Origin: Bacteriovoracales bacterium
Lineage (GTDB): Bacteria; Bdellovibrionota; Bacteriovoracia; Bacteriovoracales; Bacteriovoracaceae
Direction: 5' to 3'
DNA: 41,185 nucleotides
Assembly (NCBI GenBank): GCA_030149295.1
Contig: JASBRV010000022.1
Span: forward strand, 1 to 41,185
The notes below the pieces were generated by a model. It was given only the letters and a program-made list of their open reading frames with translations, did no database searches and was not told where the DNA came from. Positions 32,821 through 40,131 of this stretch are shown piece by piece; the stretch's first letter is position 1; every line of letters begins with the position of its first letter. The position numbers were made by a program, and so were the translations under genes.

Positions 32821-33593
32821 TGAAAAAAGTTTTAGGAGTCGTTCTTCTTATTGGTTCTCTTGCTGCTCTTTGGTTATTGAGCGGTGAAAAGCAGGAAGAT
32901 AAAATTCTTGATGATGTTAAGCCGGTAGAGGTCATGGCCTCAAAAAAGCCGGTGACTTCAAGAGCATCAACGGTCACTCAAGCTGAAGTCAAAAAGGTTG
33001 AGGTCGCAGCAAAAAAGCAAGAAAGTGCAGAAGAAGAGGAACTTAGCCCTGAAGAAGGTTTTCAAAAGATTCATGAAAAAGTCTCACAGCTTTATAAGAA
33101 GAAAAATAGTGAGAGTGAATTAATTGAGTTTTTTCAGGTTAATGGACTCGAGCCTCAAGTCTCTCGTGACTCTAATCCGTATACCGGATCAATGACGATG
33201 ATTCGTACCCAAAAAGGACTTAAAGGTTCGCGCTACTATCATGCCCAATACTTTACCGACGAAAGTGGCGATTCCTTTCTTCAACACCTCTCGACAGAGT
33301 TTCGCCCAGGGCCACAGGCCTTTGAAACAGTTCAAGCCCTCATGGAAAAAACATACGGGGTGAAAAACGGAAAGCTCTCTCGCGATGGCAACTTCATCCA
33401 ATATAAACTCATCGATAATGGTGTCGAGAGGGTGCTGTGGATAAAGAAAATGGATCAGTCAGACTTTGATAATGCACTCTTTAACGCTTACGATCCTGAG
33501 AAAGATATGGGAACCATTCAAGTCGCTCTAGAGCTTGAAATTCATGATTCAGGAAGGGAAGACGCTGATCATATGCATCCTCAAGGCCACTAA
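32820..33593 (+). CDS. membrane-anchored protein co-translated with the M23-like protein
   Basis: The 257-residue protein has an N-terminal hydrophobic anchor (KKVLGVVLLIGSLAALWLL), a charged, flexible linker (about 25-80, rich in Val/Lys/Glu/Ala), and a folded C-terminal part (about 85-250) with GSRYYHAQYFTDESGDSF and HMHPQGH at the end. The stop of the previous gene and this ATG share one base (TAATG), so the two products are made together and probably work together in the periplasm. No family was recognised. Confidence 0.7.
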   Translation: MKKVLGVVLLIGSLAALWLLSGEKQEDKILDDVKPVEVMASKKPVTSRASTVTQAEVKKVEVAAKKQESAEEEELSPEEGFQKIHEKVSQLYKKKNSESELIEFFQVNGLEPQVSRDSNPYTGSMTMIRTQKGLKGSRYYHAQYFTDESGDSFLQHLSTEFRPGPQAFETVQALMEKTYGVKNGKLSRDGNFIQYKLIDNGVERVLWIKKMDQSDFDNALFNAYDPEKDMGTIQVALELEIHDSGREDADHMHPQGH

Positions 33594-33683
33594 AACGAAA
33601 TTTCAAAGACTTAGAAGATGTTAGGGAACTAACACTCCTAGAAACAATTTCATATTCTTCTTAGGATAAAGGCAGAAAGGGCT

Positions 33684-33689
33684 TACAAT
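33684..33689 (+). promoter_or_regulatory. -10 element 6 nt before an ATG, leaderless spacing
   Basis: TACAAT ends 6 nt before ATG 33696, with no Shine-Dalgarno site at normal spacing. TTAGGA (33661-33666) is a weak -35 candidate at 17 bp. Confidence 0.4.
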
Positions 33690-33695
33690 AAGAAT

Positions 33696-34151
33696 ATGAA
33701 AAGACTTGTGACAATTCTCTTTTTCATTCTTGCTTCTCTTGCTTTTGCAAAAGGTAATCAGGTTGTTGGAAAATTCGACATCGATAGTGCTCAATGCGAT
33801 GGAGATAATTTTTTATGGAAAAAACATGACCAGATTATTCTCTCTCAAAAGGTACTGGCCTTTGAGGGGATTCAAAGAGAAGAAGACGATGAGCTTTGTC
33901 GTTTTCAGGACGTTTATCGTCTTAATGAAGAGTCTAAGACAGTCTATACTTCCTCACAACGAAATATTTTATGTTGGAAACTAGAGGAAGGAGAAAAGTC
34001 TTCAAAAGCAAAAGTAGATGTAGAGTCTACTCCTCCTAAATCGTTAAGTATAAAAACTGAGTCTCGAGCCCGAGGGGCTAAACTTACGATTGAGGGAACA
34101 TCTTTATGTCCAGGTATTCTGACTATGGATTTAAGTTTTCACCTTCCCTAA
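33696..34151 (+). CDS. small exported protein, unknown function
   Basis: The 151-residue product has a signal peptide (MKRLVTILFFILASLAFA). The mature part is beta-rich with four Cys (SAQCDGD, DELCRFQD, NILCWKLE and TSLCPGIL), likely two disulfides, and a Trp near each end. No family was recognised. It stands 102 nt after the M23-associated gene. The gap holds a small hairpin, TGTTAG-GGAA-CTAACA (33619-33634), without a T run. Confidence 0.65.
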   Translation: MKRLVTILFFILASLAFAKGNQVVGKFDIDSAQCDGDNFLWKKHDQIILSQKVLAFEGIQREEDDELCRFQDVYRLNEESKTVYTSSQRNILCWKLEEGEKSSKAKVDVESTPPKSLSIKTESRARGAKLTIEGTSLCPGILTMDLSFHLP

Positions 34152-34180
34152 GACGTTAAGACAATACGAAAAAGAGAAAT

Positions 34181-34205
34181 AAAAAAGGCCCTGATTCCAG
34201 GGCCT
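34181..34205 (-). terminator. Rho-independent terminator of the methyltransferase operon
   Basis: GGCCCTG (34187-34193) pairs with CAGGGCC (34198-34204) over a 4-nt loop. On the minus strand the hairpin is followed by six U (34181-34186). It lies 117 nt after the methyltransferase stop. On the plus strand the T tract is weak, though it may serve both genes. Confidence 0.75.
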
Positions 34206-34321
34206 GTATCCTTTAATAGGGAAGATTAATAACAAAATTTGTTGTTCTCATTATAGGTCTAAAAGTGATCACATGGACAAGAAAAAAGCCTGTTGTAAGT
34301 TCTTAATATTCTTGTAAAAGT

Positions 34322-35341
34322 CTATTTTTCAAAGAGATAGTGGCACACAAACCATTCTTCACCTCGGTTAAATCGCCAAATTTCAGTACAAGACATAAAA
34401 AAGACTCGCCAGTAATGAAACCATTTCTTTGCCTCTTTTTTACCGTAGTGCTCAGTGAAAATTTTCATTATTTGAGTGCGGTTTTTATCCATATTTCTCA
34501 ACCATTCTTCACTCGTTCTGGCGTAATGTTCCCCATCAACCCGCCAGTGGTTTTTGATCTTGAGATCATCTTGAAAATGATAAAGGAGATACTCTGAAGG
34601 CATGGTTCCTCCAGAAAAAAAATAGCGACTCATCCAGTCGGTTTGATCCTTGACTTCAAATTTATAAGGCCATTCACGGTGAACAAAAATATGAACAAAG
34701 AGCTTCCCATCATCTTTAAGCCAAGTAGAAATGTTTTTTAAGAGTTGGCGATAATTTCTCATGTGTTCAAACATCTCAACAGAGACGACGCGATCAAATT
34801 TTTCACTAAGTTCCAACTTGGCAACATTATGAGTTCTTACTTCAAGATTTGTTAACCCTCTTTCCACGGCCTGGGCCATAATAAATTCTCTTTGAGTCTT
34901 GGAGTTAGAAATAGCAATAATATTTGATTGCGGGTACTTCTTAGCCATAAAGAGGGTCAATGATCCCCAGCCACAGCCTAGTTCCAAGATATCCTGACCA
35001 TTGGCAAGATCTGCACGTTCGCAAGTAAGCTCAAGCATTCTCTCTTCAGCTTGGCCGAGGCTATCTCCTTTTTTAAAGAGGCAGCAGCTGTATTTGAGGT
35101 GAGGGCCAAGTGTCTTGAGGTAAAATTCACTTGGAACTTGGTAGTGCTGATCGTTAGCGGCATCTGTTTCAATGGCGATGGGAGATTGGTCAAGTTCATT
35201 AATAAAGGCACGACGCTTTTTATCGGCGACTTCTAGATTTTGACCCTTTTCCTCTTTCAGTCTTTGACCTAAAAGAGAGTTAATTCCTTTTCTAATGACA
35301 GGATCTGGAAGAAGTCCTTTTTCTAAAAGTGTATCGATCAT
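34322..35341 (-). CDS. SAM-dependent methyltransferase, coclaurine N-methyltransferase/Cfa-like
   Basis: The 339-residue enzyme (ATG 35341, AAAGGA upstream) has the SAM-binding motif ILELGCGWGS and the preceding HYQVPSEFY and KYSCC of the cyclopropane-fatty-acid-synthase superfamily. The pattern KYSCC ... AEERMLELTCERADL ... NSKTQREFI resembles plant coclaurine N-methyltransferases more than E. coli Cfa, so the substrate could be a lipid double bond or an amine. The ATG overlaps the stop of the DUF1295 gene by 4 nt. A longer frame to 35365 is rejected. DUF1295 with such methyltransferases suggests lipid modification, an inference. Confidence 0.85.
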   Translation of the reverse strand: MIDTLLEKGLLPDPVIRKGINSLLGQRLKEEKGQNLEVADKKRRAFINELDQSPIAIETDAANDQHYQVPSEFYLKTLGPHLKYSCCLFKKGDSLGQAEERMLELTCERADLANGQDILELGCGWGSLTLFMAKKYPQSNIIAISNSKTQREFIMAQAVERGLTNLEVRTHNVAKLELSEKFDRVVSVEMFEHMRNYRQLLKNISTWLKDDGKLFVHIFVHREWPYKFEVKDQTDWMSRYFFSGGTMPSEYLLYHFQDDLKIKNHWRVDGEHYARTSEEWLRNMDKNRTQIMKIFTEHYGKKEAKKWFHYWRVFFMSCTEIWRFNRGEEWFVCHYLFEK

Positions 35342-36123
35342 GGTGAATCCTTTTTTGGTGGCCAAGGGATTAGGGCATTGGTGCTATTGAGGTAATCTTT
35401 GTATTTTGGATTTTTTTCATGAGCAGCTTTAATCATGGGAATCCCACTCACTTTAATTAAAAAGAAAACGATCAGCGCAGGACCAATCCATGCTAGGTAC
35501 CAGAAGGGGGTGTTTAGAGAGAAAAAGAAAAGACCCCACCAAAAGAGCATTTCTCCAAAGTAATTAGGATGACGGCTGTAGTACCAAAGCCCCTCTCGAC
35601 AGGGAAGGCCCTGGTTTTTGGGGTCCTTTTTAAATTGATCTTTTTGATAGTCAGCGATGGCCTCATAGCAAAAGGCAAAAAGGGAGATAATGAGCCCTAT
35701 AAGAGAAAGGTAATTCCAAAGAATAGTCTTCTGGGCCAGGGTGAGCCAAAGTCCAGAGGCGACCATCATGCAAAGGAGGGCTTGAAGGAGGTAAACTCTG
35801 ATAAAAAAATTTAAGGGAGCTTTATCACCCCATTCGTCACGCCATGCTTTGTAGCGGGAGTCTTCGCCCTTCTTTAAGTTTCGATAAAGAATATAGCCGG
35901 ATAGGCGTAGGGCCCAAAGGGTTACTAAAAGAAAAATGATCCCGTGAGTAAGGTCTGTAAAGCCACCATGAAGAGAGATATTGGTACCTGCGATAACCAC
36001 AAAACCCAAACCCCAGCAGACATCAATAATGGAGTAATCATCTCGTAAGCGAGCGATGCCATAGAAAAGGCTGAAGAGAATGATGGTGGAGAGTGCGGGG
36101 ATGAGAATAGTTTGCCATTGCAT
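35338..36123 (-). CDS. DUF1295 (steroid 5-alpha-reductase/isoprenylcysteine methyltransferase-like) membrane protein
   Basis: The 261-residue protein has about six or seven hydrophobic segments, and the C-terminal signature GLWYYSRHPNYFGEMLFWWG of the DUF1295 family. This superfamily includes steroid reductases and isoprenylcysteine methyltransferases that bind NADPH or SAM in the membrane. DUF1295 genes often sit next to Cfa-like methyltransferases, as here. It heads the two-gene operon. TAGAAT lies 6 nt before the ATG and no ribosome-binding site is present. Confidence 0.85.
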   Translation of the reverse strand: MQWQTILIPALSTIILFSLFYGIARLRDDYSIIDVCWGLGFVVIAGTNISLHGGFTDLTHGIIFLLVTLWALRLSGYILYRNLKKGEDSRYKAWRDEWGDKAPLNFFIRVYLLQALLCMMVASGLWLTLAQKTILWNYLSLIGLIISLFAFCYEAIADYQKDQFKKDPKNQGLPCREGLWYYSRHPNYFGEMLFWWGLFFFSLNTPFWYLAWIGPALIVFFLIKVSGIPMIKAAHEKNPKYKDYLNSTNALIPWPPKKDSP

Positions 36124-36129
36124 AGAGCT

Positions 36130-36135
36130 ATTCTA
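36130..36135 (-). promoter_or_regulatory. -10 element 6 nt before the DUF1295 ATG, leaderless spacing
   Basis: On the minus strand TAGAAT ends 6 nt before ATG 36123 and the spacer, AGCTCT, is not a Shine-Dalgarno site. No good -35 is at 16-18 bp; TTGTGG is at 20 bp. Confidence 0.4.
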
Positions 36136-36243
36136 GGCTCAGTAGTTATTATTTACCACAAAACAAACTTCGACGGCCCTTACCTAGGTCTTTTCTTTTT
36201 TTCTGTTAGACTAAAGGAGAAAAAAATCACATTAGGGAGAATT

Positions 36244-37779
36244 ATGGGCACAAAAAAGGTTGATAAGCTAGAGATAAGGAATGCGAAAATTTCGGATATT
36301 CCTAAGTTGATTGAGTTAACGAAAAAGGCTTATCCCAATTTTAGTGTCTACCCGGCCGACATCCTTCAAGGCCAAATTACTAACTTTCCTGAGGGCTGCT
36401 TTGTCGTTGAGGATCAAGGAAAAATTTTAGGTTACTCCGCTTCCATTCGCCTAAAGGGAAAGAGAATCTTTAAACCCCATACGTGGGAGCTTATTACCGG
36501 TGGAGGCTATGGAACTACCCATCAAGCCGATGGTGAGTATCTCTATGGCTATGAAACTTGTGTTGACCCTGATGTAAGAGGGAATCGAATTGGTCAGCGT
36601 CTTTATAATGCAAGAAAAGATTTGGCTAAGTATTTGCGTTTAAAAGGTATCGCTTTTGTTGGCAGAATACCCGGATTTTCAAAGAAAAAAGAAATCAATG
36701 ACCCTCTGGTTTATGTTGATAAAGTTCTCAATAAAGAATACCGCGACACGACTCTTAGCTTTCAGTTGAGAAATGGTTTTGAGGTCAGAGGAGTGCAGGA
36801 AAATTATCTTCGCGAAGATAAGGCTTCACGGGGCTTTGGCATTCTTTTGGTGTGGGAAAATCCAGAGTTTCGAGAAGAAGAATTGGTTAAAGGGAAACCA
36901 CCCTTAAAAAATGTTGTGCGGGTGGCGACGGTACAATATCAACAAAGGGGCATCAAATCATTTGAGGAGTTTTCTCAAATGGTGGAATACTTTGTTGATG
37001 TCACCAGCGATTGGAAATGTGATTTCGTGCTATTTCCTGAGTTTATCGGAATGCAATTACTCTCCATTGAAAATGAAGAACTCAAGCCTCATGAGGCCAT
37101 CGAGAAAATGACGGATTGGTATCAGCGCATTCGCGTGATGTTTAAAGATTTTGCCGTCAAATACAATATCAATATCATTGGAGGAACCCATCCCGTTAAA
37201 AGAGGACAGAGGGTTCATAATGTCGCCGGGATCTATTTGCGTGATGGAACCGTCCATGAACAAGAAAAAATCCATCCCACTCCTGATGAGAGCTATTGGT
37301 GGAATATTGAAGGAGGGGATGAAGTTGATGTTATCGAAACAGATTGCGGTCCCATCGGCTGTTTAGTTTGTTACGATAGTGAGTTTCCTGAGCTTTCTCG
37401 CCACCTCGTTAATCAAGGGGCGCAAATTCTCTTTGTGCCTTTCTTTACCAGTGAGAGGCAAGGCTATTGTCGAGTTCGTTACTGTTGTCAGGCGCGGGCC
37501 ATCGAAAATCAAATCTATGTCGTCATGAGTGGTTCGGTAGGAAATCTGCCCCGTGTTCATAATATGGATATTCAATACGCTCAAAGTTGTATCCTGACTC
37601 CCTGTGATTTTGCCTTTAGCAGAGATGGAGTAGCGGCCGACACAACACCAAATGTTGAGACTGTTGCCTTGGCCGATATTCGTCTAGATAGCCTTATTGA
37701 GGCTAGAAATACTGGTTCTGTACAAAATCTTAAAGACCGCCGACATGACTTGTATAGGGTAAAATGGCTAAAAGGTTAA
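36244..37779 (+). CDS. GNAT acetyltransferase fused to a carbon-nitrogen hydrolase
   Basis: The 511-residue protein (ATG 36244, AGGGAGA upstream) joins two enzymes. Residues about 5-210 are a GNAT N-acetyltransferase (GYETCVDPDVRGNRIGQRLY, acetyl-CoA loop). Residues about 225-510 are a nitrilase-superfamily amidohydrolase with the Glu-Lys-Cys triad E266 (FPEF), K342 (EKIHP) and C376 (CLVCYDSEFPE). The fusion is a known bacterial family (YhcX type); substrate is unknown. A longer frame to 36112 runs into the divergent gene and is rejected. Confidence 0.9.
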   Translation: MGTKKVDKLEIRNAKISDIPKLIELTKKAYPNFSVYPADILQGQITNFPEGCFVVEDQGKILGYSASIRLKGKRIFKPHTWELITGGGYGTTHQADGEYLYGYETCVDPDVRGNRIGQRLYNARKDLAKYLRLKGIAFVGRIPGFSKKKEINDPLVYVDKVLNKEYRDTTLSFQLRNGFEVRGVQENYLREDKASRGFGILLVWENPEFREEELVKGKPPLKNVVRVATVQYQQRGIKSFEEFSQMVEYFVDVTSDWKCDFVLFPEFIGMQLLSIENEELKPHEAIEKMTDWYQRIRVMFKDFAVKYNINIIGGTHPVKRGQRVHNVAGIYLRDGTVHEQEKIHPTPDESYWWNIEGGDEVDVIETDCGPIGCLVCYDSEFPELSRHLVNQGAQILFVPFFTSERQGYCRVRYCCQARAIENQIYVVMSGSVGNLPRVHNMDIQYAQSCILTPCDFAFSRDGVAADTTPNVETVALADIRLDSLIEARNTGSVQNLKDRRHDLYRVKWLKG

Positions 37780-37825
37780 TAATTGGAAAAAACAACCATA
37801 ATTAGGGCTGTTAGCGTCTTTGAGG

Positions 37826-37831
37826 TATCCT
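37826..37831 (+). promoter_or_regulatory. -10-like element 6 nt before an ATG, leaderless spacing
   Basis: TATCCT ends 6 nt before ATG 37838; the same hexamer is the -10 box proposed for tldD. GAGG (37822-37825) is 12 nt from the ATG, too far for a normal ribosome-binding site. Confidence 0.35.
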
Positions 37832-37837
37832 TTTAAG

Positions 37838-40129
37838 ATGAGAAGTCTTCTGGCTATTGTGGTTTCCTATTGCCTTTTATTTACCCAAGCTTTTGGTCAG
37901 GGCGAAACTAATCTATCCCAAGAGCTCAGTGATCTCACTCAGCAAGAAAGAGATGAATTGAAGGATCTCAATATTTCTGAAGGACTTCAAGATTCCTTAC
38001 AGTCCACTAGCTCTGATTTAAAACCCAACCTTACGGCCGATGATCGCAAGGCCCTCAAGCTTTTAGGTTACAGTGACCAAGAAATTGAAAACTTAAGCCT
38101 TGGAACTTTTACCAATGAGGATGGAGTCGACAATTTAAAAAGCCGAGCAAAAAACTATGCAGAAGGGAAAAAGAAAGAAGCTGAAGAGGGAGTTAAGGGG
38201 AGCTTGGTTCCCGGACTGGCTTCTTCAGTGATTGGTCTTGGCTTTGCTTCTATGATGGGACTTATTGTTGGAATTCGCTGCTCTAATCAGCCTTCGGCTC
38301 TAGTCTTCGCTGGATCTGCTGCTGCTTGGGTGGGCTTGGAGATGATGATTTGGAAGGGTTATCAAATTCGAATGAAAGAAATAGAAACTCTTCAAGAAGC
38401 CTCAAATATTCCTCAAGTGATTAATGCCAAAGTTGATCGTGCAAAGAAAATTATAAAGAATCTTGAAGATCGTTTTAAGGCAAATCCTACGACAAATTTT
38501 GAGGCTTTCTTAGAAGAGAATGCAGGGCAAGTTGATAAGCTAAAAAAAATTGCAAAAGATTTAAGAGAATTTCTTAATGTGGCCAAAGACAGACAATTTG
38601 GTGCTCTTCGCTCAATTCATAAGTCTATTGAATTAGCGGCTGAGACGTCAAAAAAGAAGGCTAGAAATGCTACGGTCGCTGCAGTGGGGTTTGGCAGTGC
38701 TGCTGCCTTGGCAGGGGCTGAGCATTATAATGTTTTTAATAGTGCAGGTACATGCCAAGGTGGAGGCACAGGAGAAGTACCGTGGCCACTTTCTCTTATA
38801 CCAAGTGCGCATGCTAGTTTTGCCAATGTTGGTGATTTTGACAAAATTGGAATTCCCCTTGGAGCCGGTCTTGGGGCTGCTTACGTGGGTTTTCAACAAA
38901 AATTTGCTGATAAAATTTACAACAGTGCGGTGACTCGTGCCGTAGTGTTTTTGTCAATGGCAGGAATAGCAACACTCGCTGCTGTTAAACTTAATGAGGC
39001 AGCAAAGTTTCTGCAAAAGCAAGCAGATGAAATGGATATTTTCGTTAATGTTATTGAAGATAAAATTGACCGTGCTGAAACAGGGTTTTCTAACGCCGAC
39101 GTCATTATAAAAGAGTTAAAAAAGGAGCTGATTCCTCGTATTGAAGAGATTGCTGATAAAGTGAAGGATAATCTCAATTCTGCTAAGGATAAAATTGAAG
39201 ATCGTATAGCAGAGGGAGTTGATGTAAATGATGTCGCCTCTGAGTTGGGACTCGATGAAGAAGAGCTTAAAAAGGTCGTTGAGAAAGAGGATTTGACGAC
39301 TTCAGAGATAGAAAAAGAATTAGGGGATTTATCAGGAGACAATTTACCTGAAATCAATCCCAGTTTATTAAACAGAAAATTGCGAACTCATTGGTTTGAA
39401 AAAATTTTAAACCAATGGATGCATCAAGCCCATGCGGCGAAAAACGAAGCAAGCTGTTTTCGAAGGGCCGCGACTTATTTAATTGAAGACGCTCAATGTT
39501 CTTGTCGAGCAACAAAGAAGTGTTCGCAGACTCCTTTTCCAAGAAATCTTTCCTTAAAGAAAACGGACAAAAATCTTATGAGCTTCGCGAAAATGGCCTA
39601 TTCTGTGGGCTCACTTGTTAATCAATCTTCTAATGCTGTTATGGTGGGTCTACCAGAAAAAGGACTTAATGGCTTTGCCAAGGTCAAAGGGCTTTATGGC
39701 AAACTTAACCGTGGAACGATGAATCTTGTGAGTCGTAGCCTCAATAAGCCGTTTACCACCAAAATGATGGCCCAAACGATTGGAGGGGCACTAAAAACGA
39801 CTCAACCAGCATTGAGAGATTATTACAAGGCTAAGAGGAGTATACGAGTCAAGCCCCGTGGATTTGTCGCTCAAATGAGAAATAAAGGAAATGGCCTTTT
39901 TGGTGATTCACCAAGTTCCGGAGATATAAAAAGACAGGCCTTAAAAAGGAAGTTATTGGCCATTAAAGCTCTTGGAAATAAAAGTATCACTCACCTTGAG
40001 CAAGAAGACTCTAAAGAAATTTATGATTATTCAAGAAGCGCTATTACTAAGGATTCAAGTAAAAATCTCTTTGATGTCATTAAAAAACGCTACCTCATTA
40101 TTCAATCAGAAGGTCGGCTTAGTTTATAA
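37838..40129 (+). CDS. large exported protein with coiled coils and Gly/Ala-rich hydrophobic segments
   Basis: Starting at ATG 37838 gives 763 residues with a signal peptide (MRSLLAIVVSYCLLFTQAFG). The rest is a mix of charged helices, likely coiled coil (about 180-275 and 390-500), and short Gly/Ala-rich hydrophobic stretches (about 125-175, 280-300, 340-360 and 370-390), which look membrane-active. The C-terminal quarter is basic, with many Lys/Arg, and has a Cys cluster (SCFRR ... CSCRATKKCS). A TTG at 37820 would add six residues. No family was recognised. The gene stands alone, convergent with the transporter by a 2-nt gap. Confidence 0.65.
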   Translation: MRSLLAIVVSYCLLFTQAFGQGETNLSQELSDLTQQERDELKDLNISEGLQDSLQSTSSDLKPNLTADDRKALKLLGYSDQEIENLSLGTFTNEDGVDNLKSRAKNYAEGKKKEAEEGVKGSLVPGLASSVIGLGFASMMGLIVGIRCSNQPSALVFAGSAAAWVGLEMMIWKGYQIRMKEIETLQEASNIPQVINAKVDRAKKIIKNLEDRFKANPTTNFEAFLEENAGQVDKLKKIAKDLREFLNVAKDRQFGALRSIHKSIELAAETSKKKARNATVAAVGFGSAAALAGAEHYNVFNSAGTCQGGGTGEVPWPLSLIPSAHASFANVGDFDKIGIPLGAGLGAAYVGFQQKFADKIYNSAVTRAVVFLSMAGIATLAAVKLNEAAKFLQKQADEMDIFVNVIEDKIDRAETGFSNADVIIKELKKELIPRIEEIADKVKDNLNSAKDKIEDRIAEGVDVNDVASELGLDEEELKKVVEKEDLTTSEIEKELGDLSGDNLPEINPSLLNRKLRTHWFEKILNQWMHQAHAAKNEASCFRRAATYLIEDAQCSCRATKKCSQTPFPRNLSLKKTDKNLMSFAKMAYSVGSLVNQSSNAVMVGLPEKGLNGFAKVKGLYGKLNRGTMNLVSRSLNKPFTTKMMAQTIGGALKTTQPALRDYYKAKRSIRVKPRGFVAQMRNKGNGLFGDSPSSGDIKRQALKRKLLAIKALGNKSITHLEQEDSKEIYDYSRSAITKDSSKNLFDVIKKRYLIIQSEGRLSL

Positions 40130-40131
40130 TC

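Noticed and set aside
33619..33634. Hairpin TGTTAG/CTAACA as a terminator
   Set aside because: No T run on either strand and only six pairs.
34229..34250. Small palindrome AACAAA-A-TTTGTT after the methyltransferase
   Set aside because: Too short and AT-rich to distinguish from chance.
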